Source: CAZJAH01 sp964544155
GTDB taxonomy: Bacteria > Bacteroidota > Ignavibacteria > Kapaibacteriales > UBA2268
Assembly: GCA_964544155.1 (NCBI GenBank)
Contig: CAZJAH010000007.1
Coordinates: 23,406-87,405 of the forward strand
DNA: 64,000 bases
Reading direction: 5' to 3'
Under the pieces are notes generated by a model. The model searched no databases. It was not told the DNA's origin and worked only from the letters and a program-made list of their open reading frames with translations. How positions within the stretch are numbered: the stretch's first letter is position 1; each line of letters starts with the position of its first letter. The position numbers and the translations under genes are program-made. This document shows, piece after piece, positions 7,807 through 16,830 of the stretch.

Positions 7807-9333
7807 ATGGCAAAGCGTACCAAAAGTGACCAGGAATTAAGAAGGCTCGAAGAGCTTGAATTAATCGAAGGATCTGGTATTAACCCCTATCCTTATGAAT
7901 TTGACAAAACCCATTCATCCAGACAGCTGCTCGATAATTTCGAGGATGATAATCCCGATAAATTATCAGATATTGGCATAGCCGGCAGGATAATGAGCAT
8001 TCGCAAAATGGGTAAGGCCAGCTTTTGCCACTTGCAGGACCAGGAAGGCAGGATTCAGATCTACCTAAAGAAGGATGAGTTGCCCGATTTTTATGACCAG
8101 TTCAAAAAAAATCTGGATATTGGCGATATTATAGGCATTCGGGGATATGTATTTCGCACAAAAATGGGGGAAATATCTGTGCACGCGAAAGATGTGCAGC
8201 TCCTGTGCAAATCGCTTAAGCCTTTGCCGACCCCGAAAGAGGAAGTCGATGAAGCAGGCAATAAGATAATCCATGATGCTTTCGCAGATAAAGAACTGCG
8301 CTACAGAAAAAGATATATAGATCTTGCGGTTAATCCTGATATTAAGGAGATTTTTTTCAAAAGGTCGAAGATCATCCGCCTTATGCGCAATTATTTCGAC
8401 GCCCGAGGATGGATGGAAGTGGAAACGCCCATTCTTCAGCCAATATACGGCGGCGCTGCTGCCAGGCCGTTTGTTACTCATCATAATACTCTGGATATGG
8501 ACCTGTACCTCAGGATTGCCGATGAGCTTTATCTGAAAAGGCTCCTCGTCGGAGGCTTCGAAGGTGTGTATGAGATAAGCAAAAATTTCCGCAACGAAGG
8601 TATGGACAGGAACCACAACCCGGAATTTACTGCCATGGAGATATATGTGGCTTATAAGGATTACTACTGGATGATGGAAATGACCGAAGACCTTATAAAC
8701 CACATAGCCCTGGAAGTTAACGGCTCTGACGAACTGGAATACGCCGGACATAAGATCAGCCTGAAAAAGCCCTTTAAGCGCGAAAGAATGTATGACCTTT
8801 ATAAGCAGTATACTGGAATGGACTTAAAAGGCCTTAGCCGTGATGATCTCAAAAAAGCTGCTGACAATATGGGTGTTGAGCTGGAAGATAATGCCAGCCT
8901 GGTTAAGATTCTGGATGAAATTTTCAGCGAAAAAGTTGAGCCGAACCTGATACAACCTACTTTTGTGATCGACTATCCGCTGCCTATGTCGCCTCTTGCC
9001 AAAAAGCACAGGGATGACGATCAGCTTGTGGAAAGGTTTGAGCTGTACATGGCGGGTATGGAAATATCCAACGCTTTCAGTGAGCTCAATGATCCCCGGG
9101 ATCAGCGCGAACGCTTCGAAGAACAGTCACGTACAAGGGCTGAAGGCGACGAAGAAGCTATGATACTTGATGAAGACTTTCTGAACGCGATCGAGATAGG
9201 TATGCCGCCGGCGGCAGGCCTCGGTATAGGCATTGACAGGCTGGTGATGCTGCTTACGGGCGAAAAATCCATCAGAGATGTGCTTTTCTTCCCGCAAATG
9301 CGCCCGGAAAAAGAAATAAAAAATGAAGAATAA
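7807..9333 (+). CDS. lysS: Lysyl-tRNA synthetase, class II
   Basis: Charges tRNA-Lys with lysine in the cytoplasm. At 508 residues it has normal length. The N-terminal OB-fold anticodon-binding domain spans about 55-150 (IAGRIMSIRKMGKASFCHLQ). The class II catalytic core follows with motif 2 (FRNEGMDRNHNPEFTAME, about 262-279) and motif 3 near the end (GLGIGIDRLVMLLTG). It is a single-gene transcript, divergent from infC and ending in a shared terminator with the convergent dihydroorotate dehydrogenase gene. The stop codon lies inside the first copy of a short direct repeat. Confidence 0.97.
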   Translation: MAKRTKSDQELRRLEELELIEGSGINPYPYEFDKTHSSRQLLDNFEDDNPDKLSDIGIAGRIMSIRKMGKASFCHLQDQEGRIQIYLKKDELPDFYDQFKKNLDIGDIIGIRGYVFRTKMGEISVHAKDVQLLCKSLKPLPTPKEEVDEAGNKIIHDAFADKELRYRKRYIDLAVNPDIKEIFFKRSKIIRLMRNYFDARGWMEVETPILQPIYGGAAARPFVTHHNTLDMDLYLRIADELYLKRLLVGGFEGVYEISKNFRNEGMDRNHNPEFTAMEIYVAYKDYYWMMEMTEDLINHIALEVNGSDELEYAGHKISLKKPFKRERMYDLYKQYTGMDLKGLSRDDLKKAADNMGVELEDNASLVKILDEIFSEKVEPNLIQPTFVIDYPLPMSPLAKKHRDDDQLVERFELYMAGMEISNAFSELNDPRDQRERFEEQSRTRAEGDEEAMILDEDFLNAIEIGMPPAAGLGIGIDRLVMLLTGEKSIRDVLFFPQMRPEKEIKNEE

Positions 9334-9358
9334 AACTTAAAAGGAAGAATAAAACTTA
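9325..9358 (+). repeat. 15-bp direct repeat over the lysS stop codon
   Basis: GAAGAATAAAACTTA occurs at 9325-9339 (covering the stop TAA) and at 9344-9358, period 19 bases. It looks like a small tandem duplication at the end of lysS. Confidence 0.75.
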
Positions 9359-9373
9359 TTATTACAGTCATAG

Positions 9374-9413
9374 AAAACTCCCTGAAGCCTTAACTTTCGG
9401 GAGTTTTGTTATT
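9374..9413. terminator. Bidirectional terminator between lysS and the DHODH gene
   Basis: AAAACTCCC at 9374-9382 pairs with GGGAGTTTT at 9399-9407. T runs follow on both strands, so it can serve both convergent transcripts. Confidence 0.8.
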
Positions 9414-9417
9414 TAGA

Positions 9418-10539
9418 CTAAGACAAAATTACTTCATAAAGACGATGGCCGTGACGTGCGAAATTCTCGAAATAGCCGGTAAACCATTGGTTCAGTGAAA
9501 TACCCGCCTTGCGGGATATTTGTAAATCTTCAGGGGAATCAATTCCGCCGGTGCGGATGACATGAAATTCCCTCCCGGCTGATATAGTACTCAGATAATG
9601 GGCCGCAACCGCGGCAAGCTCTAAAGATATATCCTTTAGCGGAGCGCCTGAAATCCCGCCACCGAAATTATCAATAAAATATCTGTACGGCTTTAATTCT
9701 TTGCTGTCAATATCATTTTTGTGAATTTCATATTTTACCGAGGTATTGCCCAGATTGATACCGTCAAATTCCAAATCGGTTAATAGATCGATCAAAGCCG
9801 GGATTTGCTCCGGATTTGTATCATTTGAGAATTTGACTGTCACAGGGTAATTGTTTTGTCTTTTTTTAAGGAATTTTTCTGAGATATACGAGAGCCTTTT
9901 GACAAGATTTTCATCCAGGCCGCTGCTGTTCTTTGCCGAACTCCCATGAGGTACATTGGGGCAGCTCTCATTAAGTTCGATAAAGCAGACGGCTGCTTTG
10001 TTGTACAGTTCAAGGCCTTCGATCACGCCTATCATTTTCGCGTCAAAATTATCTATCGGGTCTGCGCTTATGCTCGCTCCTATAGGGCAGAGCTTTTTAT
10101 GCCCCACTTTGCTGAGCAGGCGCGCGGTTTCAGCATGGCCTGCGTTCGGAAGCCCCATCCAGTTCAGGGCAGCGCCCGAGCGGGGCAAAGGCATAAAGGG
10201 GTGCAGGATGTGCTTTTTAATATTGCCTTCTCTGGGCATGGCGGTAGTTGTTCCCGCCAGAAACGCGCCTGCGCCCTGTGCGTAAACAATTTCGTAGCCT
10301 TTGCCGGATTTGAACATCCCCGCGGCGTTAAACAGGCAGTTGCCGAAGTTAAGCTCCCATAGCTTTAGGTTAAATTCCTGAGGTGCTGTAAAATTTATTC
10401 CGGGTTTATCATTAATAAGCCTGTTCAGGAAGAACTTCCTGCCATAGGAGTAAACCGCGGCAGTTACAGACGGCGGCAATTTCGAAACCGCCGGCCTCAA
10501 CCGGCTTTCTGTCCTGCTAAGTTTTTCTGTAAAAGTCAA
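9418..10539 (-). CDS. Dihydroorotate dehydrogenase-like flavoprotein
   Basis: DHODH oxidises dihydroorotate to orotate in pyrimidine synthesis. The 373-residue sequence carries FNAAGMFKSGKG near residue 70 and the active-site loop ELNESCPNVPH, where Cys193 sits at the catalytic-base position as in class 1 (cytosolic) enzymes rather than the Ser of class 2. The C-terminal part (GGGISGAPLKDISLELA) resembles class 2 more, and there is an N-terminal extension of about 50 residues. It is a divergent member and the electron acceptor is unclear. Translation starts at TTG immediately after the rpoN stop codon with no spare base, so expression is probably coupled to rpoN. Confidence 0.75.
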   Translation of the reverse strand: MTFTEKLSRTESRLRPAVSKLPPSVTAAVYSYGRKFFLNRLINDKPGINFTAPQEFNLKLWELNFGNCLFNAAGMFKSGKGYEIVYAQGAGAFLAGTTTAMPREGNIKKHILHPFMPLPRSGAALNWMGLPNAGHAETARLLSKVGHKKLCPIGASISADPIDNFDAKMIGVIEGLELYNKAAVCFIELNESCPNVPHGSSAKNSSGLDENLVKRLSYISEKFLKKRQNNYPVTVKFSNDTNPEQIPALIDLLTDLEFDGINLGNTSVKYEIHKNDIDSKELKPYRYFIDNFGGGISGAPLKDISLELAAVAAHYLSTISAGREFHVIRTGGIDSPEDLQISRKAGISLNQWFTGYFENFARHGHRLYEVILS

Positions 10540-12255
10540 TTATAGCTCTTTTCTTAATCGTGCGACAGGTATTTTGAGTTGTTCTCTGTATTTGGCAACC
10601 GTCCTGCGGGCTACGTTATAACCCTTTTCTTTCAGCAATTTACTGAGCCTTTCATCGCTGAGGGGCTTGCTTTTTGATTCCTCGGCTATCAGGCCTTTGA
10701 TGATCTGCTTAACCACTGTGGTCGACACCTCTTCGCCGTTATCAGTCGGCAAAGCTTCGCTGAAAAAGAACTTAAGTTCGTAGGTGCCGAATTCTGTCTG
10801 TACGTATTTGCCGTTAACAATTCGGCACACAGTTGAAATATCGAGTCCGGTCTGCTCGGATACATCTTTATAGATGAGCGGCCTTAGCCCCTGGGGCCCC
10901 ATATCAAAGAAATCGCGCTGCAATGCCGAAATGGCTGTCATGACCTTTAGCATTGTGCTTTTGCGCTGCCTGATTGCCTGGATAAGGAATTTGGCATCCT
11001 CGTATTTATTGCGGATCCAGGTTTTGGTATCTTTATTGAATTTCCGGTAATTTGTTTCTTTTTTCATTTTTTCGTAGGCTGTGCTCAGCTTAATAGAGGG
11101 CAGCCTGGAATCATTAACGCTTATAATGATCTCGTCGTTTTCAATGTCTTTTTCGACAATAAAATCGGGGATGACGGTATTAAAATCAGAATCGGTATTG
11201 CCGTCTCCGGGTTTGGGATTAAGCCTTTTTATTTCATCAATGGCTTCGCGAAGGTACTCATCATTTACTTCAAGCTGCTTTATAATTACATGATAATGCT
11301 TTTTAGTAAAGGCGTCATATGTATGTTCCATGATCTCAAGAGCGAGCTTTTGAGCGGCATTGGGCTTATTAATTGCTTTGAGCTGTGCCGTAAGGCATTC
11401 ACGAATATCTCTGGAACCTATCCCCGGCGGATCGAGTGATCTGATGATAGCCAGCAAATGCTCGCTCTGTTCAATACTAATATGCTTTAGAATAATGGGA
11501 GCGTTTTTATTATCCGCCGCACCGGTTAATTTTGTTTTTAGTGAATTGCCGTTGGTGAGTTCAGGATGATTATCAAGAAGCTGGCTGAGCATTTCTCGGC
11601 TTCTTTCGGATAGCGCGAACTGCCGGGCCGGATTATCACCATCTTTGCGGGTGACTTCCTGCCTGCGGGTATAAATTTCCTTTTGAACTTCAAAATTCAG
11701 CTCCGCTATGCTGGAATTCGTTTCGTCTACAATATCGCTTAGATCGCGCCTGAGATAGCCGTCAGGGTCAATATTTCCTATTATGTAGGTTCCCAGCAAA
11801 AATTCCTCTTCGGTCAGGGGATACATTCTGAGCTGCTCTATAAGTTCCTCGGTAAATGACTGCACATCCTTTACCTGGAAATACTCGCTGTTTTCTTCAT
11901 CGTCGCCCTGCAGGGCCTTGCTCGGCGGCATATATGATGAATCATCCTGCCAGAGCATATTGTAAAATTCAAAAGGCTCGGATTTATCATCTATCTGAGA
12001 TTTAACGTATTCTGCTGAAGTTTCATCATACTCACTGCTGTCCACAGTCTCGGAGGTATAGGCTTCTTTTGGGGAATCATCGGGCACTTCAATTTCAATT
12101 TCACCAAATTCCTCGAGCATGGGGTTCTGCTCCAGTTCCTGCCTGACGTGCTGTTCAAGCTGGATCAGGGGCAGCTGAAGCAGCTTTAAGTATTGAATTT
12201 GCTGCGGCGTTAATGTTTGTGTCAGCGTTGTTTTTAAGTCAAGTGATAATTTCAT
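10540..12255 (-). CDS. rpoN: RNA polymerase sigma-54 factor
   Basis: Sigma-54 directs polymerase to -24/-12 promoters and needs an AAA+ activator. The N-terminal activator-contact region is leucine- and glutamine-rich (LTPQQIQYLKLLQLPLIQLE). An acidic linker follows, then the core-binding domain, the helix-turn-helix region (EQTGLDISTVCRIVNGKYV) and the diagnostic RpoN box ARRTVAKYRE at about 549-558. At 571 residues it is longer than usual because of the acidic linker (about 50-170). A clean AGGAG precedes the ATG. It sits between a DUF3109 gene and a DHODH gene on one transcript. No enhancer-binding protein gene is in the window. Confidence 0.96.
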   Translation of the reverse strand: MKLSLDLKTTLTQTLTPQQIQYLKLLQLPLIQLEQHVRQELEQNPMLEEFGEIEIEVPDDSPKEAYTSETVDSSEYDETSAEYVKSQIDDKSEPFEFYNMLWQDDSSYMPPSKALQGDDEENSEYFQVKDVQSFTEELIEQLRMYPLTEEEFLLGTYIIGNIDPDGYLRRDLSDIVDETNSSIAELNFEVQKEIYTRRQEVTRKDGDNPARQFALSERSREMLSQLLDNHPELTNGNSLKTKLTGAADNKNAPIILKHISIEQSEHLLAIIRSLDPPGIGSRDIRECLTAQLKAINKPNAAQKLALEIMEHTYDAFTKKHYHVIIKQLEVNDEYLREAIDEIKRLNPKPGDGNTDSDFNTVIPDFIVEKDIENDEIIISVNDSRLPSIKLSTAYEKMKKETNYRKFNKDTKTWIRNKYEDAKFLIQAIRQRKSTMLKVMTAISALQRDFFDMGPQGLRPLIYKDVSEQTGLDISTVCRIVNGKYVQTEFGTYELKFFFSEALPTDNGEEVSTTVVKQIIKGLIAEESKSKPLSDERLSKLLKEKGYNVARRTVAKYREQLKIPVARLRKEL

Positions 12256-12273
12256 GCCTTTCTCCTGTTCTCA

Positions 12274-12843
12274 TTATTCTACAACGCTCATTTGTTCAAT
12301 TATTATTTTTAGTTTATCGAACCAATCACGTCCGTAAGCTCTTATCAGAGCATCCTTAACAAATTCGGGCATTTTGGTGTTCTCTTTTTCTCCTTTCGAT
12401 ATTGCCGGGCTGCATTCCTTTATCCTTTCGTAATAAAGGTATTTGCCTCCGAAATTGCCTTCCCTGACCGGGAAAAGGTGGCATGAAACCGGCTTGCGAA
12501 ATTTCGTTTTACCGTCGAAAAACGCCTTTTCCAGAGCGCATTTGGCAATGCCTTCTTCGTAAAATACAAATACGCAGTCTCTTGCGTCGATGCACATGGT
12601 AGTGTAATGCCCGGGCTTGCCTTCGATAAAGCCGGTTTTTTCAATGTACTGCACCGAGGCCGGGGATAAGTAATCCAGCGCTTCACTAAAGCTGTCTTTT
12701 ATTTTTTCAACTTCATTATCATTTAATGGGGCTCCGTACTTACCGGGGAATGTACAGCAGGCGCCTTTACATTTCACCAGGTCACAGGAGAAATTGGCTT
12801 TGAGGATATCCTCATCTATAAGAATGTCGTCTATCTTGATCAT
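12274..12843 (-). CDS. DUF3109 family cysteine-rich protein
   Basis: The 189-residue protein has a conserved cysteine cluster: CDLVKCKGACCTFPGKYGAP near residue 20, further cysteines in CIDARDCVF and CALEKAFFDGK, and SCHLFPVR and ECSPAI later on. This matches the DUF3109/YkgJ-like group common in Bacteroidota, thought to bind zinc or an iron-sulfur cluster. No biochemical role is established. It is the first gene of the operon, 18 bases ahead of rpoN. Confidence 0.8.
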   Translation of the reverse strand: MIKIDDILIDEDILKANFSCDLVKCKGACCTFPGKYGAPLNDNEVEKIKDSFSEALDYLSPASVQYIEKTGFIEGKPGHYTTMCIDARDCVFVFYEEGIAKCALEKAFFDGKTKFRKPVSCHLFPVREGNFGGKYLYYERIKECSPAISKGEKENTKMPEFVKDALIRAYGRDWFDKLKIIIEQMSVVE

Positions 12844-13280
12844 GTATATAAATGATGAAAATTATGTTAAGAAAATATTATGCCAAAAATCTCAGCTCAA
12901 ATTAAGAATTTATATAAATAATCCAAAAGCTAAATATGTTTTTTTAAATAAAAGTCCAAATATCTTAGAAATTAAGGCAGTTGTGAAAGTAGCAACACCA
13001 ATATTTTTTTTAATCTGTGTGGCAGATTCAACAGAATCAGAATCAAGCATTTATCATATTACAAAACATTATAACAAACATTTTAAGAAATTCAAAATTG
13101 CAAAGCAGTAAACAGTTTGATAGGCTTTTCAGAAGTTAAACAAGGTTATTTAGTAAAAAAAGCGGTTATTTTTCATTTTTTATGATTTTTTGAAACTTTT
13201 TAAGCTTTTATGTGTCTATCCTTAGTAAGAAACAGGCAAAAAGCAGGATGTAAACTATAGCATTCCTGTAAATATAAAAA

Positions 13281-13358
13281 GCGTGCAGTGAGCCAACCCT
13301 TATTCCCCAGATAGTTTTGGCGCACGAGAAGCAGTTCTTTTAGAACTGCTTTTTTTTT
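13281..13358 (+). ncRNA. Candidate small RNA, copy A
   Basis: CGTGC (13282-13286) can pair with GCACG (13322-13326), with an inner CCAA/TTGG helix (13293-13296 with 13317-13320). A strong terminator then follows: AGCAGTTC/GAACTGCT and eight T. No plus-strand gene precedes it, so the terminator most likely ends a short non-coding transcript. The GCAGTGANCC and GCGCAC blocks and the terminator arms recur in the same order in copy B 180 bases further on. Confidence 0.5.
13330..13358 (+). terminator. Terminator of candidate small RNA A
   Basis: An 8-bp perfect stem, a 5-base loop and T8. The orientation is plus only. Confidence 0.85.
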
Positions 13359-13436
13359 AATGTAATAATTTTTGTTAGAAGTGAAACTATTTTAGGTTTT
13401 ATCTGTTATTATAATTATAGAAAGCAATTAAATAAG

Positions 13437-13538
13437 GCTCTAAAGTGAATAATATATAATGCAGTGATCCCATACTCAACTCTTCAGCAATTTTAGAGCA
13501 GCGCACTCAGGAGCAGTTCCGCCAGGAACTGCTTTTCT
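13437..13538 (+). ncRNA. Candidate small RNA, copy B
   Basis: GCTCTAAA (13437-13444) pairs perfectly with TTTAGAGC (13492-13499), enclosing the GCAGTGATCC block at 13461. GCGCAC at 13501 and the AGCAGTTCC/GGAACTGCT terminator at 13512 follow. The order and spacing of the three blocks match copy A (45 versus 51 bases from GCAGTG to the terminator), while the sequence between them differs. This is what related but diverged small RNAs look like. The 5' end is uncertain. Confidence 0.5.
13512..13538 (+). terminator. Terminator of candidate small RNA B
   Basis: A 9-bp perfect stem AGCAGTTCC/GGAACTGCT, a GCCA loop and a short T run interrupted by one C. Confidence 0.8.
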
Positions 13539-13565
13539 ATTCAGGGTAAATATTTGAAATAAATA

Positions 13566-13982
13566 TCAGGAAATCCCTCTTCGGGCTTTATTGATCTCTG
13601 CTTCAAGCTCTATAAGATCTATCAAATGATGTTCAAATTCCGGTATGTATATTTTGTTGTTTCCGTCTGAGATAAGTGTGAATTTTAGTCCGAATGAGCT
13701 CGGATGCAGTACTTTTACATCATTAAGTTTCATTGTTCCGCGGTTCATAATATCGCTATAAATCAACATTGAATCGGTTATTTCAAATCGCGGATGGGAC
13801 AATATCCTTCTGAGAATATAACGCGAAATATAAAGCAAAAGGAATATAATAAATGAAATTTCGAGTATAGACCGAAGGCTGACTTCGAAAAGCCTTTCAT
13901 TCCATGCCGCCGGAATAAAAACTAGGGTTACAATTCCTACAACTATAATAGGATTATTTCTCAGCTTTAATTTAATTACCAT
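13566..13982 (-). CDS. Small membrane protein with a PH-like C-terminal half
   Basis: The 138-residue protein has two hydrophobic segments near the N-terminus (about 10-25 and 36-57) and then a soluble domain of about 75 residues rich in predicted strands (FEITDSMLIYSDIMNRGTMK, LKFTLISDG). The layout resembles small bacterial PH-domain (YdbT/YcxB-like) membrane proteins, but identity is too weak for a firm name. It is monocistronic and flanked by the small-RNA candidates and the outer-membrane gene pair. Confidence 0.6.
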   Translation of the reverse strand: MVIKLKLRNNPIIVVGIVTLVFIPAAWNERLFEVSLRSILEISFIIFLLLYISRYILRRILSHPRFEITDSMLIYSDIMNRGTMKLNDVKVLHPSSFGLKFTLISDGNNKIYIPEFEHHLIDLIELEAEINKARRGIS

Positions 13983-14074
13983 ATAAATATAGAACTACGT
14001 TTTATGTCTAACAACTAAGTCAAAATTATGAAATAAATCATTGGAAATAAATTAAATGTTGAATTAAGACGCGG

Positions 14075-16006
14075 CTATAAGGTTAAATCGAGCTGAATCA
14101 GAAATCTGCGGTCAACCGTGCCCGGTATTTCGTCATAACCGCTGCCAATGGATCGGGTGTTGTATTTTTCTGTTACAGAATATCTGGCATTAAGTCGCGC
14201 GAATCCAAAAATTTCCGCCCTAAAGTATAAAAAAAATCTCGAACCGCTGCCGTAAAGCGCTTTAGAGGAGATCAATCCTGGCGCTGTATATTCGAACTGC
14301 CATACCGCGCTTTCGAAGCTTTCGGTATCGAACAGAGCCGTTCGGGCGCCGATTTTAAGCCAATCCAGGGGTAACAAATTAATTTCAGCAAATCCTGCGG
14401 CGCCGGTTTCACTTTTGATCTTACTATCGAAATCAGTGTTTACAGCCTCTAATCGATATCTTAACTCAAGCCTATTGAGCGGTTTGTGACGGAATTCAAT
14501 CCTTGAGTAAGTTTTTGTTTCCGGATAAATATACTTAATATCATTTATAGTTTTTACGGCGCCTTTTTTTTCATGTTTAATTCTGAAAGTTATTTCATTC
14601 CGAATTGAAATCTCGTAATCCGCTTCAATAAAGAATTCACTTCCTTTTAATATTCCGGGATACAGGTAAGTTCTTTCCAGGGAGCGGTAAAAATCCGCGT
14701 AAAAGGCAATTGAAGCCCTTCTGCCAAACCGCCTGCCAATCCCGAAATATATACCTGCTTCATTAGATATGCTCGAAAATTCCCCGAAATGATAACCATA
14801 TGGAGACCTGAACCCGGCACTTATATGCCTGAAACTGACTCCAATTCTTGTTTCACTGCCGAAAAATGCCGCACCTGAAATGAAGGCATGATGGCCCCGG
14901 CCGTCAAGACTTAGTTCATTAGCAAGAATTGAAGATTTTGAGTTATGAAATGAATAAATCGATTTAAAAAAAGAACTGCAGCCTTTTATCATAGATGATG
15001 AGCTGCTATTCACTTTCATGGGGTAATTAATATTAAAGAGAGTAATACCGGTACTGAAACTGCCCCGGGAATATTCAGCATTTAAAAGCGCTGTTTTTTC
15101 ACTTAAGGCACTTTTTTTCTCTAACTCGCTTTCCGTTCGGAAATAACCCGAAGTATAGAGGGAGCTAATTTCATTACGCTTGTAGTCAATAGTTCCTGAC
15201 TTATTAGTGTTAGAATAGAAAGCGTTTAACATCAGGCTGCCGCCAAAGAGTTCATTATTGATCTGAGCCGCCGCCCCCCTGAAATAATAAAAATCGGCCG
15301 ATGATCTGTACGGCCTAATACCTTTGCCTCTTTGTACTGCCGGATAAGCTGTTTCCACTCCCTTACGCATTCCGAAAGCGTTCCAGAGTACAGAGCCCAT
15401 ACCGCATTCAGCGCTGAAGTCACCTGCAATAATTTTAAAAACACTCGATGAGTATGAAGCATATCCGCTGTATCTGTCTGTCATACTGATTTCACCGGCG
15501 TCCTTATCGGCAAGCAGCATTGCCGAAAAACCGCCGTATTCTGCCAAATACCTCTGGTAAAAGGATTCCGGGCCGCCGGCATATTTCTTCTCGGTGAAAC
15601 CCCGCGCTTTATTAAGCCGTGTATCCGCCCTGATCCTGGATCGGAAATTCAATTCAGGCCGAGGCGCTTTTTTATACATTGTGCATAGCAATAACACTTC
15701 TGCCTGAAGTTCTGTATATCCTGAGCTGATCAGCAGATCCTTAGACGGTTTTGAATCAAGGCTGTCTGCCAGATCTAATACTATCAGCGATTCTCGTTCA
15801 TTAATTAAAGGTATCAAAATAAGCTCTTTTTGATTGGACTCATGCAGATTAACAGGATTTTCTGTGTAGTATTCCAGAATTTCCAGAATCTCGGTATTAT
15901 CGGCATCCCGGGCAATCAGTTCAAATATATCCTCAGCTTTCTTATCCAGAGAGTAAAGAGGAATTGACAGAAAACCGGCGGCCAATATTATTAAACAAGT
16001 TTTCAC
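14075..16006 (-). CDS. Outer-membrane beta-barrel protein with helix-hairpin-helix N-terminal region
   Basis: The 643-residue protein has a signal peptide (1-20). A helix-hairpin-helix-like region spans about 45-125 (VNLHESNQKELILIPLINER). From about residue 150 it matches a Bacteroidota/Chlorobiota family: YQRYLAEYGGFSAMLLADKD, then GMGSVLWNAFGMRKG and RGKGIRPYRSSADFYYFRG, followed by alternating strands to the C-terminus as in a beta barrel. Helix-hairpin-helix motifs usually contact DNA (ComEA type), so a role in DNA binding or uptake at the outer membrane is possible but unproven. Its start overlaps the upstream gene by 4 bases (ATGA). Confidence 0.7.
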   Translation of the reverse strand: MKTCLIILAAGFLSIPLYSLDKKAEDIFELIARDADNTEILEILEYYTENPVNLHESNQKELILIPLINERESLIVLDLADSLDSKPSKDLLISSGYTELQAEVLLLCTMYKKAPRPELNFRSRIRADTRLNKARGFTEKKYAGGPESFYQRYLAEYGGFSAMLLADKDAGEISMTDRYSGYASYSSSVFKIIAGDFSAECGMGSVLWNAFGMRKGVETAYPAVQRGKGIRPYRSSADFYYFRGAAAQINNELFGGSLMLNAFYSNTNKSGTIDYKRNEISSLYTSGYFRTESELEKKSALSEKTALLNAEYSRGSFSTGITLFNINYPMKVNSSSSSMIKGCSSFFKSIYSFHNSKSSILANELSLDGRGHHAFISGAAFFGSETRIGVSFRHISAGFRSPYGYHFGEFSSISNEAGIYFGIGRRFGRRASIAFYADFYRSLERTYLYPGILKGSEFFIEADYEISIRNEITFRIKHEKKGAVKTINDIKYIYPETKTYSRIEFRHKPLNRLELRYRLEAVNTDFDSKIKSETGAAGFAEINLLPLDWLKIGARTALFDTESFESAVWQFEYTAPGLISSKALYGSGSRFFLYFRAEIFGFARLNARYSVTEKYNTRSIGSGYDEIPGTVDRRFLIQLDLTL

Positions 16007-16830
16007 ATCTTCCAGGCAGATCCTATTCTGTTGCTGAATCCTAATACAGTATGATAATTAAGTGTGTAAGCGATCGAAATATTCTCAGTAGCTGAATACC
16101 ACACAGAAAATTCCATGGTGTCAGGGTTAGTCAGATAAGCTATTCTGGCTTGCAAAAGTTCCAAATAATTGTAAGCCAGTGCAGCAGAAAGGCCGAAAGT
16201 CCTGTCCAGCAGAATAATGGCATTTATATCGGCAGAGAGTTTATCGCCCGGTTCGAATGACATTCCGGCGGATAATTCCCTGTAAACCGGAGCTGAACTG
16301 CCGGGATAGCTGCCTGCGTTAATGTTTTTCAGCCTGAATCCTGCATTCATGCTTTTATCGATAGAAATTAAACCGCCAATATTCAGGCTCAAATAACCAA
16401 AACTGTTGAAATCTGTTACCATGAGATTAGAATACTCTGCCTCGAAGCCCAGAGCGAAATTATCAAATAAATAAGTACCTGCCGCTTTGGCTGTGTATTC
16501 GCTGAAAATATCATTTACAATACCGCCAAATCCCGCGCGGAAAATAATATTATCCGAATAAAAGAAACCCGCGGCCATATAGGCGCTGTTAAGTTCACTG
16601 ATACCGAATTTTGATGGAGATGTTTCCGCGAGGGCGAAAAAATTTATAGCCCCTGAATTTGAACTGTCAGCTTCATTATTTAAATTTGCCATGCAAGGGC
16701 TTAGGCTGAAATAAAATGGCTCAGGAAATGTTGAATTAACAGCGCCGCTGATGAAAGGCTCCCTGCCGGGTTCCGAAAGCGCCCGGTTTACCACCATAAG
16801 TAATATAATTATACTGATTAGCGTTTTCAT
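16003..16830 (-). CDS. Outer-membrane beta-barrel protein, PorV-like
   Basis: The 275-residue protein has a signal peptide (1-19). The mature part consists of repeated amphipathic strands (YMAAGFFYSDNIIFRAGFGG, SFGYLSLNIGGLISIDK) and ends in an aromatic-rich strand block (SVWYSATENISIAYTLNYHT). The pattern resembles small PorV/UPF0164-type barrels of this phylum. It is the first gene of a two-gene operon, overlapping the helix-hairpin-helix barrel by 4 bases, so the two products probably work together in the outer membrane. Confidence 0.6.
   Translation of the reverse strand: MKTLISIIILLMVVNRALSEPGREPFISGAVNSTFPEPFYFSLSPCMANLNNEADSSNSGAINFFALAETSPSKFGISELNSAYMAAGFFYSDNIIFRAGFGGIVNDIFSEYTAKAAGTYLFDNFALGFEAEYSNLMVTDFNSFGYLSLNIGGLISIDKSMNAGFRLKNINAGSYPGSSAPVYRELSAGMSFEPGDKLSADINAIILLDRTFGLSAALAYNYLELLQARIAYLTNPDTMEFSVWYSATENISIAYTLNYHTVLGFSNRIGSAWKM

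Larger units (their letters stand above)
12844..13565. other. 722-base stretch without a protein gene
   Basis: Very AT-rich in its left half, where I see only a weak 105-codon plus-strand ORF (12794-13111) with no family features. The right half holds two related hairpin units, described separately as small-RNA candidates. The start region of the minus-strand DUF3109-rpoN operon must have its promoter at the left end. Confidence 0.6.

Noticed and set aside
8065..8751. 228-codon frame antisense to lysS
   Set aside because: Shadow of a certain gene, with no family features.
12794..13111. 105-codon plus-strand ORF
   Set aside because: It starts inside the DUF3109 gene on the other strand, has no ribosome binding site and lysine/asparagine-rich sequence typical of AT-rich chance frames.
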